From: Sipunculus nudus
Taxonomy: Eukaryota > Annelida > Sipuncula > Golfingiida > Sipunculidae
Reading direction: 5' to 3'
Length of the DNA stretch: 64,000 bases
NCBI GenBank assembly: GCA_026874595.1
Contig: CM049320.1
Location: forward strand, 51,410,714 to 51,474,713
Numbering within the stretch: the first letter of the stretch is position 1; each line of letters starts with the position of its first letter. The translations under genes were made by a program, and so were the position numbers. The notes beneath the pieces were generated by a model that did not search any database, was not told where the DNA came from, and saw only the letters and a list, made by a program, of their open reading frames with translations. Shown here in pieces: positions 13,539-26,700 of the stretch.

Positions 13539-14499
13539 GTTATTTTTTTCTTGCAGTCTGAAATAAAGCTGAATCTACATGTACCATTAAAGTTTGACTC
13601 TATATAATATATCTGAAACTTCAATGAATTTGAGTTGAAATTAAAATAATAGGTATGACATATAATACAAAGAACATTAAATATAAATGGATTGACAGCA
13701 AAAGTATCCATTTCCCAATATAACATTAACATAATAGGTTGATTAAATTTATTTTTATGCTGTCTCCCCATCAAAGTTCTGGTAAACCAGATCAATGTGC
13801 AAATATGACCAGCATTCCAACTGGCTCCTATTTCTATTTTTATTATAAAATTATATTTTCCAACAAGTAAATAATTGTTTTAATATTATCAGGTATTTTT
13901 ATAATAATAAAAAAATAGATAATATGTTTGCTGTTTGAATATTTATTTTGAATCTGAACTTTCTGTAGTTTGCTATATATTTTGTTTACCTTGCTTCTTA
14001 TAACAAGAATTTTTGTGGAATTGAAGGTGTTATACAAATTAAACTATTTCTATATTATGAGCCAGCTTAACAATGTTAGTGCTGTTATGATATACTGATA
14101 ATCTGTTTCAATACAAACTAAAATTAAGTAATTCCGGTTCCTGCCTTCAGTGGTGTTATGGGTTAAATATACATACAGCAGCAAACGGACGACGGACAAT
14201 GTATTATAGCAAGAACATAACAATAAAACCCTGGTGCTACATCAAAATAACAAAAACTTAATGTGCCTTTCTATTACACTTTCTCCACTCTCCTATAGGC
14301 TCGTACGAGTCTGCAGTATGAGCAGTCTCCATGATTATGTATTAAATGTGAAGAAAAAAAATCTCACAATAATCAACCCCCCTATGTCTTCTACTATTGA
14401 CATGTGCATTGCTTTCAATAAAACAGAATCAGTCTGATATAAACAAGGAAAATGTTTGTATCCAGTCAGATTACAAACTTTGTTCCCATAAACCTAATA
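13539..14499. other. Leader region of the LINE, upstream of its endonuclease ORF
   Basis: AT-rich, no convincing coding frame on the minus strand, where an ORF1 would be expected. ATATGACCAGCATTCCAAC near 13803 resembles the monomer motif GATCTGACCAGCATTATAT, hinting that monomer-like sequence reaches close to the ORF. Confidence 0.45.
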
Positions 14500-15863
14500 C
14501 TGTAGATTCAGATAATATCGTGGGCTTAAAATTTCGTGGTTTTTGTACAAAACGCATATCGTGGGGTATTTGAATTCGTGGAAAGACAAAGAAAACTTCA
14601 GGAAATTATGTTTATTAATACTTCCATTTGCGCAAGGAAGACGAGCCCGACGTACAAAGGTGGTTCGGCTCTGATGCTTATCACACGGTGCGCCTGTATC
14701 GCGGTCAATCGGGTTAGTGTTGAACAAACAAGCTCCGCCCGACCCGAGCCTAACTAAGAATTAATCAGCCGTGACCGACACGTGCCGGCCGATACATCGG
14801 CTGTTAGTTGTTACACCCGATACATCGGCTATTAGTTATAACACCCGATCACACCACTTTGACAGAAAACGTAAACCATCACTTAACCGGAGGAAAAATG
14901 AAACGGGACCGTCCACATGAAGGTTTTTAACTTTGTTTAATCTAGGCGGTAGTCACATGTGGCGCCTGTAAATCCCGGACGGGGCGGTGAGACGAGACAC
15001 GGTTCGTTCGTCATTCATCATGTCAGCTATATTTGGAGATTATAAAGAAATAATTTGCCTAATAGTATTCTGTGGCGCTTACTTACGCTACCATATATGT
15101 ACAACTATCAGCAATACTCGGAAGAACTACCGCCTGCATGTATTATTAATGGCTCACTGTTATGCACGCAACTGTTGTCGCAATATTCGGAATAGGTGGT
15201 TTTTCGCGTCCCGCGGTAATCGCGATAATGCAAAGAGTTTACACGGCCCTTGTCTTTAAAGCCAATAGGTAGCGTAAGTCTCGTTTAATCTCTATTGAAA
15301 GAAGGTTGAAAAGGCCGTTCCGAAAAAGCCGTGCCTCGGTAGCTGTGGTTACGAACATTGGAACTTGTTTTCCGTTCATGGCGTGTTAGAACTACCGCTT
15401 TGCGCGACAGAAATGTGGTTCTGTTCTTGAATTTTTCATCCGAAATGTTGAGGAAATGAGGAAATATGGGGATACGTTTTCAGTTTAAATCATATGTTGA
15501 TATTGTTTGATTGTAAACATATCAGGGGGCCGTGTTTGTTCGATGTAAGGGGAAATAATTTGATTGACAAAAGATTATTTATAAATCCCATATTTTTATA
15601 GTAATTTAGGAAAAAGCAATTCGGTGCATTTAATATATATATCAAATACAATCATAAAACAGTAGTAAACAATTTTTGTATCTTTATTGAAAATCAGCCA
15701 GGGGTAACAATATATATATAAAGTCGACCACCAGCTACCGTTAGGATACCGCATATCCTCTGACCGTGTGATTTTTTGATCGTTGGAATCATGAATTCGT
15801 GGATTATCTTGATCCACGAAAACCACGAAAATAAAATCCCAACTAATATTTCTGAATCTACAG
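14500..15863. mobile_element. Non-autonomous TIR DNA transposon (MITE-like), nested in the LINE
   Basis: Begins CTGTAGATTCAG and ends CTGAATCTACAG, each flanked by TA (14498-14499 and 15864-15865), giving a TA target duplication. The inverted similarity continues inward for roughly 70-80 bases (TTTCGTGGTTTT and GAATTC blocks on both arms). The 1364-base interior is more GC-rich than its surroundings and includes a near-repeat of ACCCGATACATCGGCT (about 14815-14850). No transposase frame was recognised; the interior might be a captured piece of host DNA. Confidence 0.75.
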
Positions 15864-15865
15864 TA

Positions 15866-16119
15866 ACATACTGTTCCTTTGCTCCTTGAATGGTCGGACT
15901 TCTAACAAAGGAATATTATACATGTACACGCAGAGGTGTTATTTCCCTGTGCCATCTGACTCATTTTCACCAGCTAGTATGGTTCAATACTAGATGTCAT
16001 ACTATAATTACCATATTACTTTAATGCAATTTCATTTGAATTTTGAATCTCAGTTATATCCAGAAGCTAATATAACCTAACAGTAACACAGTGTCCATTG
16101 TGCTGATTTCAGTTTGGCA
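15866..16119. other. LINE 5' region between the nested element and the monomer array
   Basis: No gene or motif identified. Confidence 0.35.
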
Positions 16120-18130
16120 TCTGTATCTTATTTCTCAAACAGCATATGCCTGACCTCGGTTCAGTAAAATTTATGCATATTACACTTTTATTCTCAGAAC
16201 ATGATCTAAATAAAATATGGATCAGACCAGCATTATTTTTATCTATAAAAACATGTCCAACACAGACAAAAACAGGGCGGTAAGCAGTAACACTTGTACT
16301 CACTCAATTCACATCCGTGTTGTTGTAATGTTTATAATTTATAGTATGAATTATTATTTTATATGGTTCTAAGCAATTTATCACTACTATCAGTTATAAG
16401 TTTAATATATGTCAATTCTGATACAATTTATACCATGACTCCCTGGTTGCTCATTTAATATTCAATTTCTCTTGTAAATTCATTTCTGCTATAGGATATA
16501 CTAATTTAAATATATTCTGCTTTTAACTGGAACCAAATATCATTTCACTAAAAAAGGCACCTGGCCAGCCGCCTTTCATAAAAATATACCATATTATTAA
16601 TCAAGTATTTACAAGTTTTTTTTAACTAATGAGGCATTAAACAATAATATCAATACACCATTATCCCTTTGCTCTGTTGTTTTGTTTATGGTATCTATTA
16701 CAAATCCACACTAATTTTTTCACTTTTTTTTTTCAAATCATCACACCTTCATATCCAATCATTTTTTTTATTTATTTGTTTATTTATTAATTTTTTTAAA
16801 TGGCTACCTGATTCCTTATTAAATATTAAAATGCTCATGAAAACCCCAGATACACTTTAAGACATACCGATACCAATTTACTCTGCTTTCCATAGATTAT
16901 AATTTGGAGTGACGATCTAACCAGCATTGTATAACAATATATCATGTTATTAACAGAATAAATATGTCTTCCAACAAAACCAAAACAGACATAAATAATT
17001 TTGATTTGTAGCACTAATAAGATATACCAGTGTCAATTTATAGATACCTTACATTCATCAGAATATGATCTTTAGCATGGATTTGACCAGTATTGTGTAA
17101 AAGTATATCATAATATTAACCAAATGAATATTCTTCCAGCATTGTTTAAAAATATATCGTATTATTAACCAAATGAATGTTTTCCAGCACAGCTCAGACA
17201 GGAAGAATAATTTTGAAATACCAATACCAATTTACATGCATATACTCTGCTTTCCTCAGAATATTATTTGGAGCAATGACCCAACCAGCATTATATTAAA
17301 AGTATATCCTGATATTAACCAAATAAATGTCATCCTACACAACCATGACAAAACTAAATAATTTTAATTACTAGCACCTGTATGATAGACCGGTGCCAAG
17401 TAATGTATATTCTGCTTTCATCAGAATATGATTAGACTGAAAGGAAAGATCTGACCGGCATTATATAGTAGTATGTCATAATACTGACCAGCTGAATATG
17501 TCTTCCAGCCTAACCCAACCATGGAAAATTATTTTAAAATACCAAATAACATATGCACTGCTTTCATTATATTTTAATTTGAGGTAATGATCTGACCTGC
17601 ATTATATAAAAGTATATTATAATATTAATCAAATAAATATGTCTTCCCGCACATCCAAGACAGGAATAAATAATCTTAATTCATAGCACTAATATTAATA
17701 CCAGTACTAAGCTATATATATATTCTACCTGAAGTAAGTATTTGGCCAGCATTATCTAATAGTATATTGTAATATTAACCCGATATATATCTTCCAGCAC
17801 AACTCAATGAGGAGAGGAAATTTTGAAACACCAATTACTCACCGCAGTGTTGTTACATTTATAATAATACCTTATGTAATAAAAACAAATTACCAATTCT
17901 CTCAAGACACACATCCACTGTTTACTCTTTATAATAATATTCTTTTAATAGCCTCCTCATTACTTATTTAATATTAAAAGTTCTCATAGTAACTCCAATT
18001 ACAGATACTCTGTATGTTATACAAGTCAAATTAACATTTTCACTGCTTTTTACAGACTATAATTCGACTAGAGTAAGGATCTGATCAACATTATGCATAA
18101 CATAGTTTCATGGCATCAATCGTAGTAAGT
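16120..18130 (-). repeat. Tandem monomer array in the 5' part of the LINE
   Basis: A block recurs with variations of: TCTGCTTTCATCAGAATATG, GATCTGACCAGCATTATAT, AAAAGTATATCATAATATTA, ACCAAATGAATATGTCTTCC, AGCACA...GACAGGAATAAATA. Landmarks at about 16881, 17056, 17256, 17411, 17558 and 17730 give spacings of about 145-195 bases. A second recurring block, CTCATTTAATATTCAA-like, occurs near 16450, 16810, 17955 and 18285. Copies are clearly diverged. In mouse L1, tandem 5' monomers of about 200 bases carry the promoter; by analogy this array may be the element's promoter region. Confidence 0.8.
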
Positions 18131-18359
18131 AATGTTCATCTCAACAAAGGTAGTAAACAGTAATAGTGATAAACCCTTAACTCACTGTGTTATTGTTCAT
18201 GTTTATACAAATCTAAAACAAATTATCATTACTTTAAGATTTGAGGCCTAAAATGCACATTATAATACATTAATAGTGGCTATCTGGTCTCTCATTAAAT
18301 ATTCAAATCCTCATAAAAAAATTGTAAATCCTATGAATTGTACTAAATTAAATATATAG

Positions 18360-18374
18360 ACCCAGACCCGTGTT
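18360..18374. repeat. Putative target-site duplication, right copy
   Basis: ACCCAGACCCGTGTT, identical to 9631-9645. It marks the 5' end of the minus-strand LINE insertion. Confidence 0.7.
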
Positions 18375-19430
18375 ATAAACACATGGATATAAACAAAAGG
18401 CACCGCCTTTACCCCGTGGGATTGTCTCATTTTTATGAAAGGTTCAATAGAGTATATTTATTTGACAGACGTCAGATATAGAAGTCGGTCCCTGTAGCTC
18501 TGTTTTGCTTTACGTCAATTAAGCATCGAAAGGTTCGTACAACGCCCACTTGGACTTATTTAATTTTTTTTTTCATTGAAATTTTATCTCGAGATAATAT
18601 CTTGAGATCTCGACTTAACATCTCGAGATCTCGGCTTAACATCTCGAGATCTCAAGATAAATATTTTTTTTATCTGTGTCCTAAACCAGCAACTGTAGAA
18701 ATGTGAAAACTACAATTTTTTTTTCTCGTATTAATAAAATATATATTACTTCAAATGATGTTAATGAAGAAAAGAGAAAATGTATATACATCATTTCATA
18801 TTATAGATCTAATCTTCCTAGCTTATGAAGCATACTTACTGCTTGGTACCCCAGCTTTTCCATAATCCTTGGTCTGTCCCTCCCTCACAGGATAACTTTA
18901 CCATGATGAGTGGAAACATACTGATATAAACATTGAGGATATGCTGGGATTCTGCCGAAGATACACTATGACCAGTACAGGAGAGGAGCTGGGATCAACA
19001 CTGGAGGTCTGCTGATTAATTACATGGTAGTTTTAAAAGAAAATATTCTAAATCCGAATCGTTTTTACACTCGCCGTGTCACGTATTGTTGCCAGTACGC
19101 CTTATTATTAATAATAAATAAATAGTTGTTCCTCATATTTTAGATATCCAGGCACTACAAAAATTCTGTTCTCCGAGAGTTTTCTTCGTTTTCTTAAAAC
19201 AGTATTTCAGTCGATTACCCCATCATCTGGGGATATTTCTCACAGGCATCAACAATAATGCTTTCTAATTCTGCTCCTATGCTTTAGAAAATATAATCTA
19301 GGAAGCGTTTTTTTCCTGGATCTAAGTCTATTAAGAAATGACTTTCCATTTTTAACAGAGGACCATTTGTTAGTTTGTCTGGATACAAAAGAAACATTAA
19401 AGAAGAAAATTAAAAAAAAAAACGCCAGGC
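18375..19430. other. Intergenic DNA with an ATCTCGAGATCTCGACTTAA repeat
   Basis: At about 18586-18656 a 22-base unit, ATCTCGAGATCTCGRCTTAA, is repeated about three times and is itself largely palindromic, flanked by T-rich DNA. No gene seen in the remainder. Confidence 0.55.
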
Positions 19431-19439
19431 GATACTTCC

Positions 19440-20040
19440 TTGGTTTTAAATTTGAATAGAGCACATGGGATTTAGGTAACATAACATGGATGTCAAAGCT
19501 ACCATTCTTTGATATGACAATATTAAGGCCTAATATTTGAGAAAACTGGGATCATCACTTAAATAACGCTAGGTAATCATTACTTAAAAAATATTCAGAT
19601 CAATTCTTGAGACACACTAAGGTCTATATTGGAAATGTATAATTTGATAATACTGGAGATGTACTGAAATGAATATTCGAGAAATCCTGAATTCAATGCT
19701 AGGGTTATTTAATATAGAAAGGTGAGTGTTGGATATACATTGCAATCAACAGTGCAAGTAGTCTGAAATCAATATTGTTGAGAGGAATATGGAGACATAC
19801 GGGATACGCCAGGAGCATTTGATACGTAAGGAGTAATACCGGAGATGCGAGAGAAAATAATTAGGAATATGTGCTGGATCAGCACCAAATATACACTGAA
19901 ATAAAAACCGGGAATACAAGAAATTAACCGAAAATACCTTAAATCTGTCCCTGGGACAAACTGGTAGTAACACAAAGAAGAACTGGAACTTACACTGGAG
20001 CATTTCCGGAGCTGCACTGGAGCTTTAATTGAATGGGTAC
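19440..20040. repeat. Minisatellite-bearing block upstream of the intact transporter unit
   Basis: Degenerate repeats of the type TACTGGAGATacACTGARATCAAT. The left part (GGGATTTAGGTAACATAACATGGATGTCAAAGCT) aligns with 33690-33725 (GGGACTTTAAGTAACTGAACATGGATGTTAAAGCT), and similarity continues for several hundred bases. The same block therefore lies on both sides of the intact unit. Confidence 0.7.
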
Positions 20041-20536
20041 CGGCTTATGCAAATATCAATACTGCCTAAGGCACACTTTGACTACGCAAACCAATGATTT
20101 ATAGGCGTTGTTGAGGAGAGCGAATGTTACTAATAAGTGTATAAAATGCAGATCATGAGTGCTACTTTATTTTTTATAAGGGTATGGTGAATTCTATTGA
20201 ATTAAACATATATCTTAATCAATGAATAATTAACATCAACGAAAAGGCAATTCATGCCTGTTGTTCAAAAATAAGTAATTAAACTTATAAAAGAGCAAAG
20301 TTTAATATTGTGGCATGAGTAGTGAGATCATGCGATCATGTGTCACTATGATCGCGTTTATTATTTAATCACATGAGTATAACATAGAATATTAATGACC
20401 GAAACGAGTGTGCAAAACAGAACTAACCAGCCGTCACCGATTGTAACACAGTTATAATACTTTGGTGCTATACTACAACTTGTGCAGCTCTTTGTTCATT
20501 TTAACTATAGTATTATTATTCATATATCAACCGGAT

Positions 20537-23500
20537 ATGAAATCAACGGGGAATTCGAAGATCTCAATTCATGACCCTCTGTGGGCTTGGGTTGCACTAG
20601 CAGGTATTATTTTGTGCGTTTGATGTTTATCATAAGCATACCATTACAAAGCCCATTGGAATAGACTCCTCAATTGAATTTTTAGGGACTGGCATTATAT
20701 GGAGTCCATAGATTGCCCCTGCAGTTACCAAACATTATAACGTTATACCCAAACAGGGCATTTGACATTTTTCTGTTAATTAATGTTCAGTACAGGTATG
20801 TGTATTTGGGCCCTGTGCGGGGCGAGCTATATCCTAGAATGTGCTTGGCGATGCAAGCTGAATAAAGTATGCTGCGGGTTGATTAGCTGACCCAGTAGTT
20901 TAATAAAACGTAAATATCGGTATAAATTTGTAAATTAAAAAAATAATGTATTTATGTGTAAACTGTTTTCAGGTGATGTACAAACCAAAGATAACTGTGA
21001 ACAAACCTTAGAGTGTTTACTGTGACTTATTATTACAAACACTATGAAATGTTCTTTTCTAGGTATAAAGTTAGTTTTACAACATAGATGATATATCATT
21101 AATCTCAAATCTAACTTTAATATAATTGCCCTTTGCGGTGGCATCTGCTCATTACTATGGACTAGGTTACCATTCCTGATGTTGTAATGCCTGTATACTT
21201 ACATATGACGTAATACGGCAGGAGTGAACCAGAGGCATAATTAGATTTGCTCTTGAAATAGACACTGTGACCACAGATGGCTCTTTAGGTGACTAGAACT
21301 GCACAACGCCTAAGGTGGGTCCCTTATGACTGGGTGGTCAAAGGGCCTGCTAGGGCAAAGCAGAATGTGGCGATATAATGGTTATAGGGAAATCCTGCTC
21401 TTTTCATGTCTTTCCATTTTAGCTAGGGCCATATCTATCAGGTTCTCTCTTTATTCCCCTGACTCTTTCACAAGTCGCAGGTTGAGCTAATTAGCAGGTT
21501 ATGACTAACCAGAATAGACCTTGCAAACATATCTCAGCAGTTGAGTGGCTTTATGTAAGCCAATTCTATTCCCAATGGTAACTTTGGGTACACATGATTT
21601 TGTTTTTATTTTTTTTATTTTATTTTTATTTACATTTTAAAAATATAATCTTTCTCAAGGCCTGGTTTTATCCCCTGTAAATTTTAAAAACATGTTTGGG
21701 TATGTTAAATAGTCACGGATATATAAAAACTTTATATGAGCAATCAAATATGTATTTTAAACATTTTTATGAACTACGTTTTGAATCATTACTAAAAGTC
21801 ATTGATCATTCCATTAATCAAACGTCTCACACATTTTATAAGCATGCATGGCTGATCCATGTTTCCTGAAAAAAAAACTAATGTTGATATGTACACCTTT
21901 GAATAATAAAGCTTTGAATTATTGATACTGGGAAATTTGTTGTTGAGCTGAGCGGGCTGCGGACTGATAGTTCATGGTGCGGGACGGGTGCGGGTCTAAT
22001 ATTTCAGCCCGCACAGGGCCCTTATGTATATTGAACTTTTGACCATTGAAATAAATGGCTAAGTATTATAATATTAAAGTTGTCCCCTTTTTCATTTTTA
22101 TATAGAATTCTGTACTTGTCACATCCCGGCATCTTGTACCCCTATATGTGCAGTAATTGATTTTAAAAATGGGCAGTTGTAACTCTGTTTGAGTAGTTCT
22201 TAAATTTAAAATGATACCCTGTCAAAGACTTTTTAGCCCATAAGTGAATAATTGAATGTAATCGATCACTCTTGTTAAGGCTATACACCATGTAATTAAC
22301 TCTGATACGAGTATGTGAACATTATATTTCTGAAATAATTATTATATATATTATCATTTTATTATTCATAATATTTATAAGAACAAACATTAAGTATCCA
22401 CATTTGAGATTAACTGGTAATGGTTCAACTTTAAAATTAAACGGCCTCCGCCTCTGATGACGCTGGTCCTTTGCTCTATAGATTATGTTGATGGGGAACG
22501 CTTCATTACAAATTTATGTGGTTTTACGAATCCTTAATATAAACCCTGTATCATATGACAGTTATACATGCAATAGGCACTATTCATTGTGAAAAACAAT
22601 AACTGATATGTAAGCTATAATGTTCAATACCATAGACCTTCGAATACAAAAAAGTTAAAATTAAACAGCTTAATTTTAACAAAATATGTTTGTTGAAGTC
22701 AGATAGCTGTTTCTAAATACCTGTCAAGGAACTCCTAGGCACTTTTGTACTTGCTTTTTTTTCTGTCGTTCTGTCCTCCAAGTCTTTTCCCCCGTTTCTT
22801 TTCAAGTTTCCTCTTTTTTTGTCTTTATAAATTCTTTCTTCGTTTTTAATTCGTTTTTTGTACATTTTTATACCTTTTTGTTACTCATCCCACCCCCTCC
22901 CCCTTACTGTACTTATTTCAGGGTGTCTCTCCCTCCCTCGAGCACGGCCTCTTTTTGTTGTCTTTTTGTTTCCTACTTTTTTTACTTATTTATTTCTTTA
23001 CCTTCCTTTCTAATGGTTTATTTTACAGGTATAACATACTGCTGCATGTTGATATCATCTTTCATGAAATACCAAGGAATGTTATACGTGGAGTTCATGG
23101 ATGTGTACCAGGCTGGCCCGGTGGAAACGAGTTTAATAGCGACGGTTATAGGAATTGCAGGAATCGTGACAAGTACGTCAATAACATTAATATCAGTCTC
23201 TATAATGAAATGCCCCTATAATAATCTAAACACACAGTGGTAGGTAAATTAGCTCTTATTTATAACGATTTATTGAAAGTAAAAGAAATAACCATAGTAA
23301 GATGGTAATTGGATATATTACAGATTATTTATAGACTTTATCATGATTTGATGAGGATGTTTTTAATTATCAATATGATATATATGTAGAATGATACCAT
23401 TTTCCTTTTGCGTAACCAATGTTATTCTGTTTTGCTTTTCTTAAAACGCCCTAGCTCGAATTACAGTTAACTGTAAATTCATTACATGCGGTCATATATT

Positions 23501-23717
23501 AATATATATAATTTCTTGAAATATTCCTTGTAAAAGGTTGGCCACTTGGGGCGCTGGCTGACTATTTCAGCGTTCGTATGATGATGATAGTGAGTGGTTT
23601 GTTGTGTTGTGCGGGGACCCTACTTGCCGCATTTTCCAACAGTATCCCTTTGCTGATAGTTTCTCTTGGAATCATTTATAGTAAGTTCAGTGATATAAAT
23701 TAAGGCCATATATCACG

Positions 23718-23772
<55 letters not shown>

Positions 23773-26700
23773 AATACCATATATGACGTTAAGAATGCCC
23801 CCATGGATGTTTTAGGGATCTCTCTGAGAAAACGGAAGAGATGAGCTATTCTCACTCAAAAGCTTTACCAGTACATTCGATCACCATTATTTTACCACCG
23901 TACTTATGATTTTTATGGCGTGATTTAATGTCAGGGTTTCTCAAGCCTATTTCCATACGGAAGGATATTTTCCCCAAATAAGGACATAAAAGAGGTCAGA
24001 TCTTAGCCTGGAATAGCACTTTATTCATATGAAAGAATTTTCATACCGTAATTACTATAAACATCGTTGCTTTCCGTTATTTCCGTCGCCTTATATTATA
24101 AGAATCCCATTATCATGAAAAATACCCGGGATTGAAACCTGCCAGCACCTTCCAGGCCACAGAAACCCTTTGTTTTTATGGCACATTGGAATCGTGCTTT
24201 TCGGCAAATGACAATAGACGTCCAGCTGACAGATAGCCTGTAAAAATACGATATGTCACCTCATAATTAAGTCAACAGATCACCAGTGAATATCAGATTA
24301 AACATCTAGTAAAGTTTGGTATGTATTCCAGCTGGATTGTCGTGCAAAATAGATTTTATTAGCTAATTTTCTCGATTTAGGGGTGCTGATTCAAAATATA
24401 TCAGGTGCCATATTTTAGCCGCGTCTTCAACAGTAATTTTGCTTTTCTAGTAGCCGCCATATTTCCTATATTTTGACTTTTATTTGGCCTTCTGAGCTCT
24501 GTAGAGTAACAGAAGCGGTAGCCACATCCATGTTTACGATACCAGGGATTCCAATCAAACCATTGTCATAATCGCTTAAATTGGATTAGGCCGCGATATT
24601 TACTTTTAAAATGGCCGCCATTTTTAATCCGCATTTGTTTATTTTTACTTGTGAGCATGGGTTAAAATTTAAAATTAGTAGAACATCGATGTTTGTGATA
24701 CCAGCGAATCCATTAAAGCCATGGCCATACTTGTTTAAATTATTCTTTATTCTTTTCCACCATATTGGACTGTTGTGAGCAGCATAGAAAAGAAAAAAAA
24801 ATAGAGTGGCAATACCAATGTCTGTGACATCAGGCATTCCATTGATCAAAATTCCGTGCTTTCATAAATTTTGTTCGGCGGTCATGTTTAATTAAGATAT
24901 ATGATAATCTAAATGATGCTAAAAATCCACATTCATGCTGAAGAGGATCTAGCTGGCTGCGTGTCTAGCATTTGCCTGGTGAATTCAACCGCAATGTTTG
25001 ATTTACAATTTGCCGATATCGAAAATTATTTTAAGACGTGTGATTAAATGTAGTGTACAAGCACTCTGTCACTTATTTATTAACCTCACATGCAAATCAA
25101 TTAAACTGTATGAAAGTGAATGTCAATAATTTCAACGAAACATTTTCTGAAAGGAGACATTGTGTTAACCTTTGAAAGGTCTTGATCACGTGTGCTCTTG
25201 ACGGTTACTACTTCAAATACACCTGTCACGCCAGCCTTACTCGTATTTGTTTATTGCGGAGTGCTTGACATTTCCGGATAATTGTTTTCAAGATTTCCTA
25301 CTGCAAAGATTCTTCAAAGACGTCTTAGTTGGCCACATTGCTGGTTATGTATTATTAAGGCATTGGCGAATTGTGGCTAGAGCGACTGCTAATTCCTAAT
25401 CATGCAGTCACAACAACAACAAATTCAAACCAAGTGCAATTATTGCCATGTTGTTCAGGAGACCTTAAACTTATTGACCATTCACTATCCACTGTTGTTT
25501 TGCAAAAGTTATGTCAGCTTTTGTTCCTGGTCCTCTTCCAAAACAGTAATGGTTCTGGTCTTGACTGGTGTGAGAGGGAATTGAAGCTGCAGTCTTCAAC
25601 AGAGAAAGTCAACCTATTGAGAATTGATGGGCTTTAGGCTTAACCGTTTGTTTTCACTACACACTGCCGCAAATGATTTAGCATCCCATCTTGAATCCCA
25701 CATTATTGAAGCTGGTCATTATTCCCCAGCAAGCGACAGTTGGCAAAATCAGCACCGAAAAATGGTACTGTCATGGTGTTGAAAATAATTAGACCATAAT
25801 GGACTGTTATTATTGCAGCATAAAACTTAGAAACAATTTTCCTAAAATGCCATGCACTCCGCAAAAGGTCTTCATACGAGCCGAGATGAGTGTAACTTAA
25901 GGAGTAACATCATTATTCGGCGGAAAGTTCCACGTCACATGTTACCAAGACCTTGAACAAACGGCACTATGTCTCGCGAGTTCTATGGACCAGGAGGATA
26001 GTTCACTTGATTTGCCTCACTTGATCAAGCAGGCAGCGATAACGGCTGAGAAATTAATTGTATATAAAGCAAGAATTATAGATCCAATTGGAAATTTAAG
26101 CTAAGGACCTTCAATATCTTAAAGAGGAAGACGCGTGGCAAAGTTGGTTAAGAGAAGATAGACAACTAATGTTAAGCTTGCTTGTAGTTCAGCAGTCATG
26201 ACCTCTTGTGTTGCAATTTCTGATTGAGACAGTAGGGGAAACAGGTTTAATGTTTTTTAAAGGAACCTTTTCTCCTCCCATGGTATTTTTCTTATTCCGA
26301 CTGACAACAGTTTCTTTAGTCCATCAAATAAATATTACAATATTGAGTTTTTAAGTGAATCAGTTAACCTGGAAAAGACTTGGTGCATCAAACCCACACA
26401 TTCAAAGAGCATGTCCCATATCGCTAACAGGCAAATGGTATGAGGAGTCAGGATAAAAAAAAACTCCTCATCTTATTGACAAAACCGCTTAGTGGCAAAC
26501 GGTATAGGGAGTTAGGACCAAACATTCATCATGTTATTGCCAATGGATTGTCGGGAAACATCTGATAGAATAATTTCTCTCTAGATATGTCTTCAACTAC
26601 CTCCACCACAGGCAGTTTCTGAAAGAATATTTATATATAAACTTTATGTATTTATTTTATATGTATTTATCATTTTGATATTAAAAACACATGTATTAAA

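Larger units (their letters stand above)
9646..18359 (-). mobile_element. Near-full-length L1/Tx1-like LINE, minus strand
   Basis: Bounded by a 15-base direct repeat, with the poly(A) end (poly-T at 9642-9654) next to the left repeat. In transcript order (right to left) it holds a 5' region with a tandem monomer array (about 18130-16120), more leader to about 13540, the endonuclease-RT ORF (13538-9885) and a short 3' UTR. A TIR element at 14500-15863 is nested inside, so the LINE itself is about 7.35 kb. No clear ORF1 was found between the monomers and the ORF; it may be lost, unrecognised or absent. The clade is tentative, based on an APE-type endonuclease plus RT plus a C-terminal zinc-knuckle (zf-RVT-like). 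The outer boundary rests on the direct repeat alone. Confidence 0.65.

Noticed and set aside
25371-25637. 88- and 60-codon overlapping frames in transporter intron 3
   Set aside because: No recognisable domain, two competing frames, and no counterpart in the other copy.
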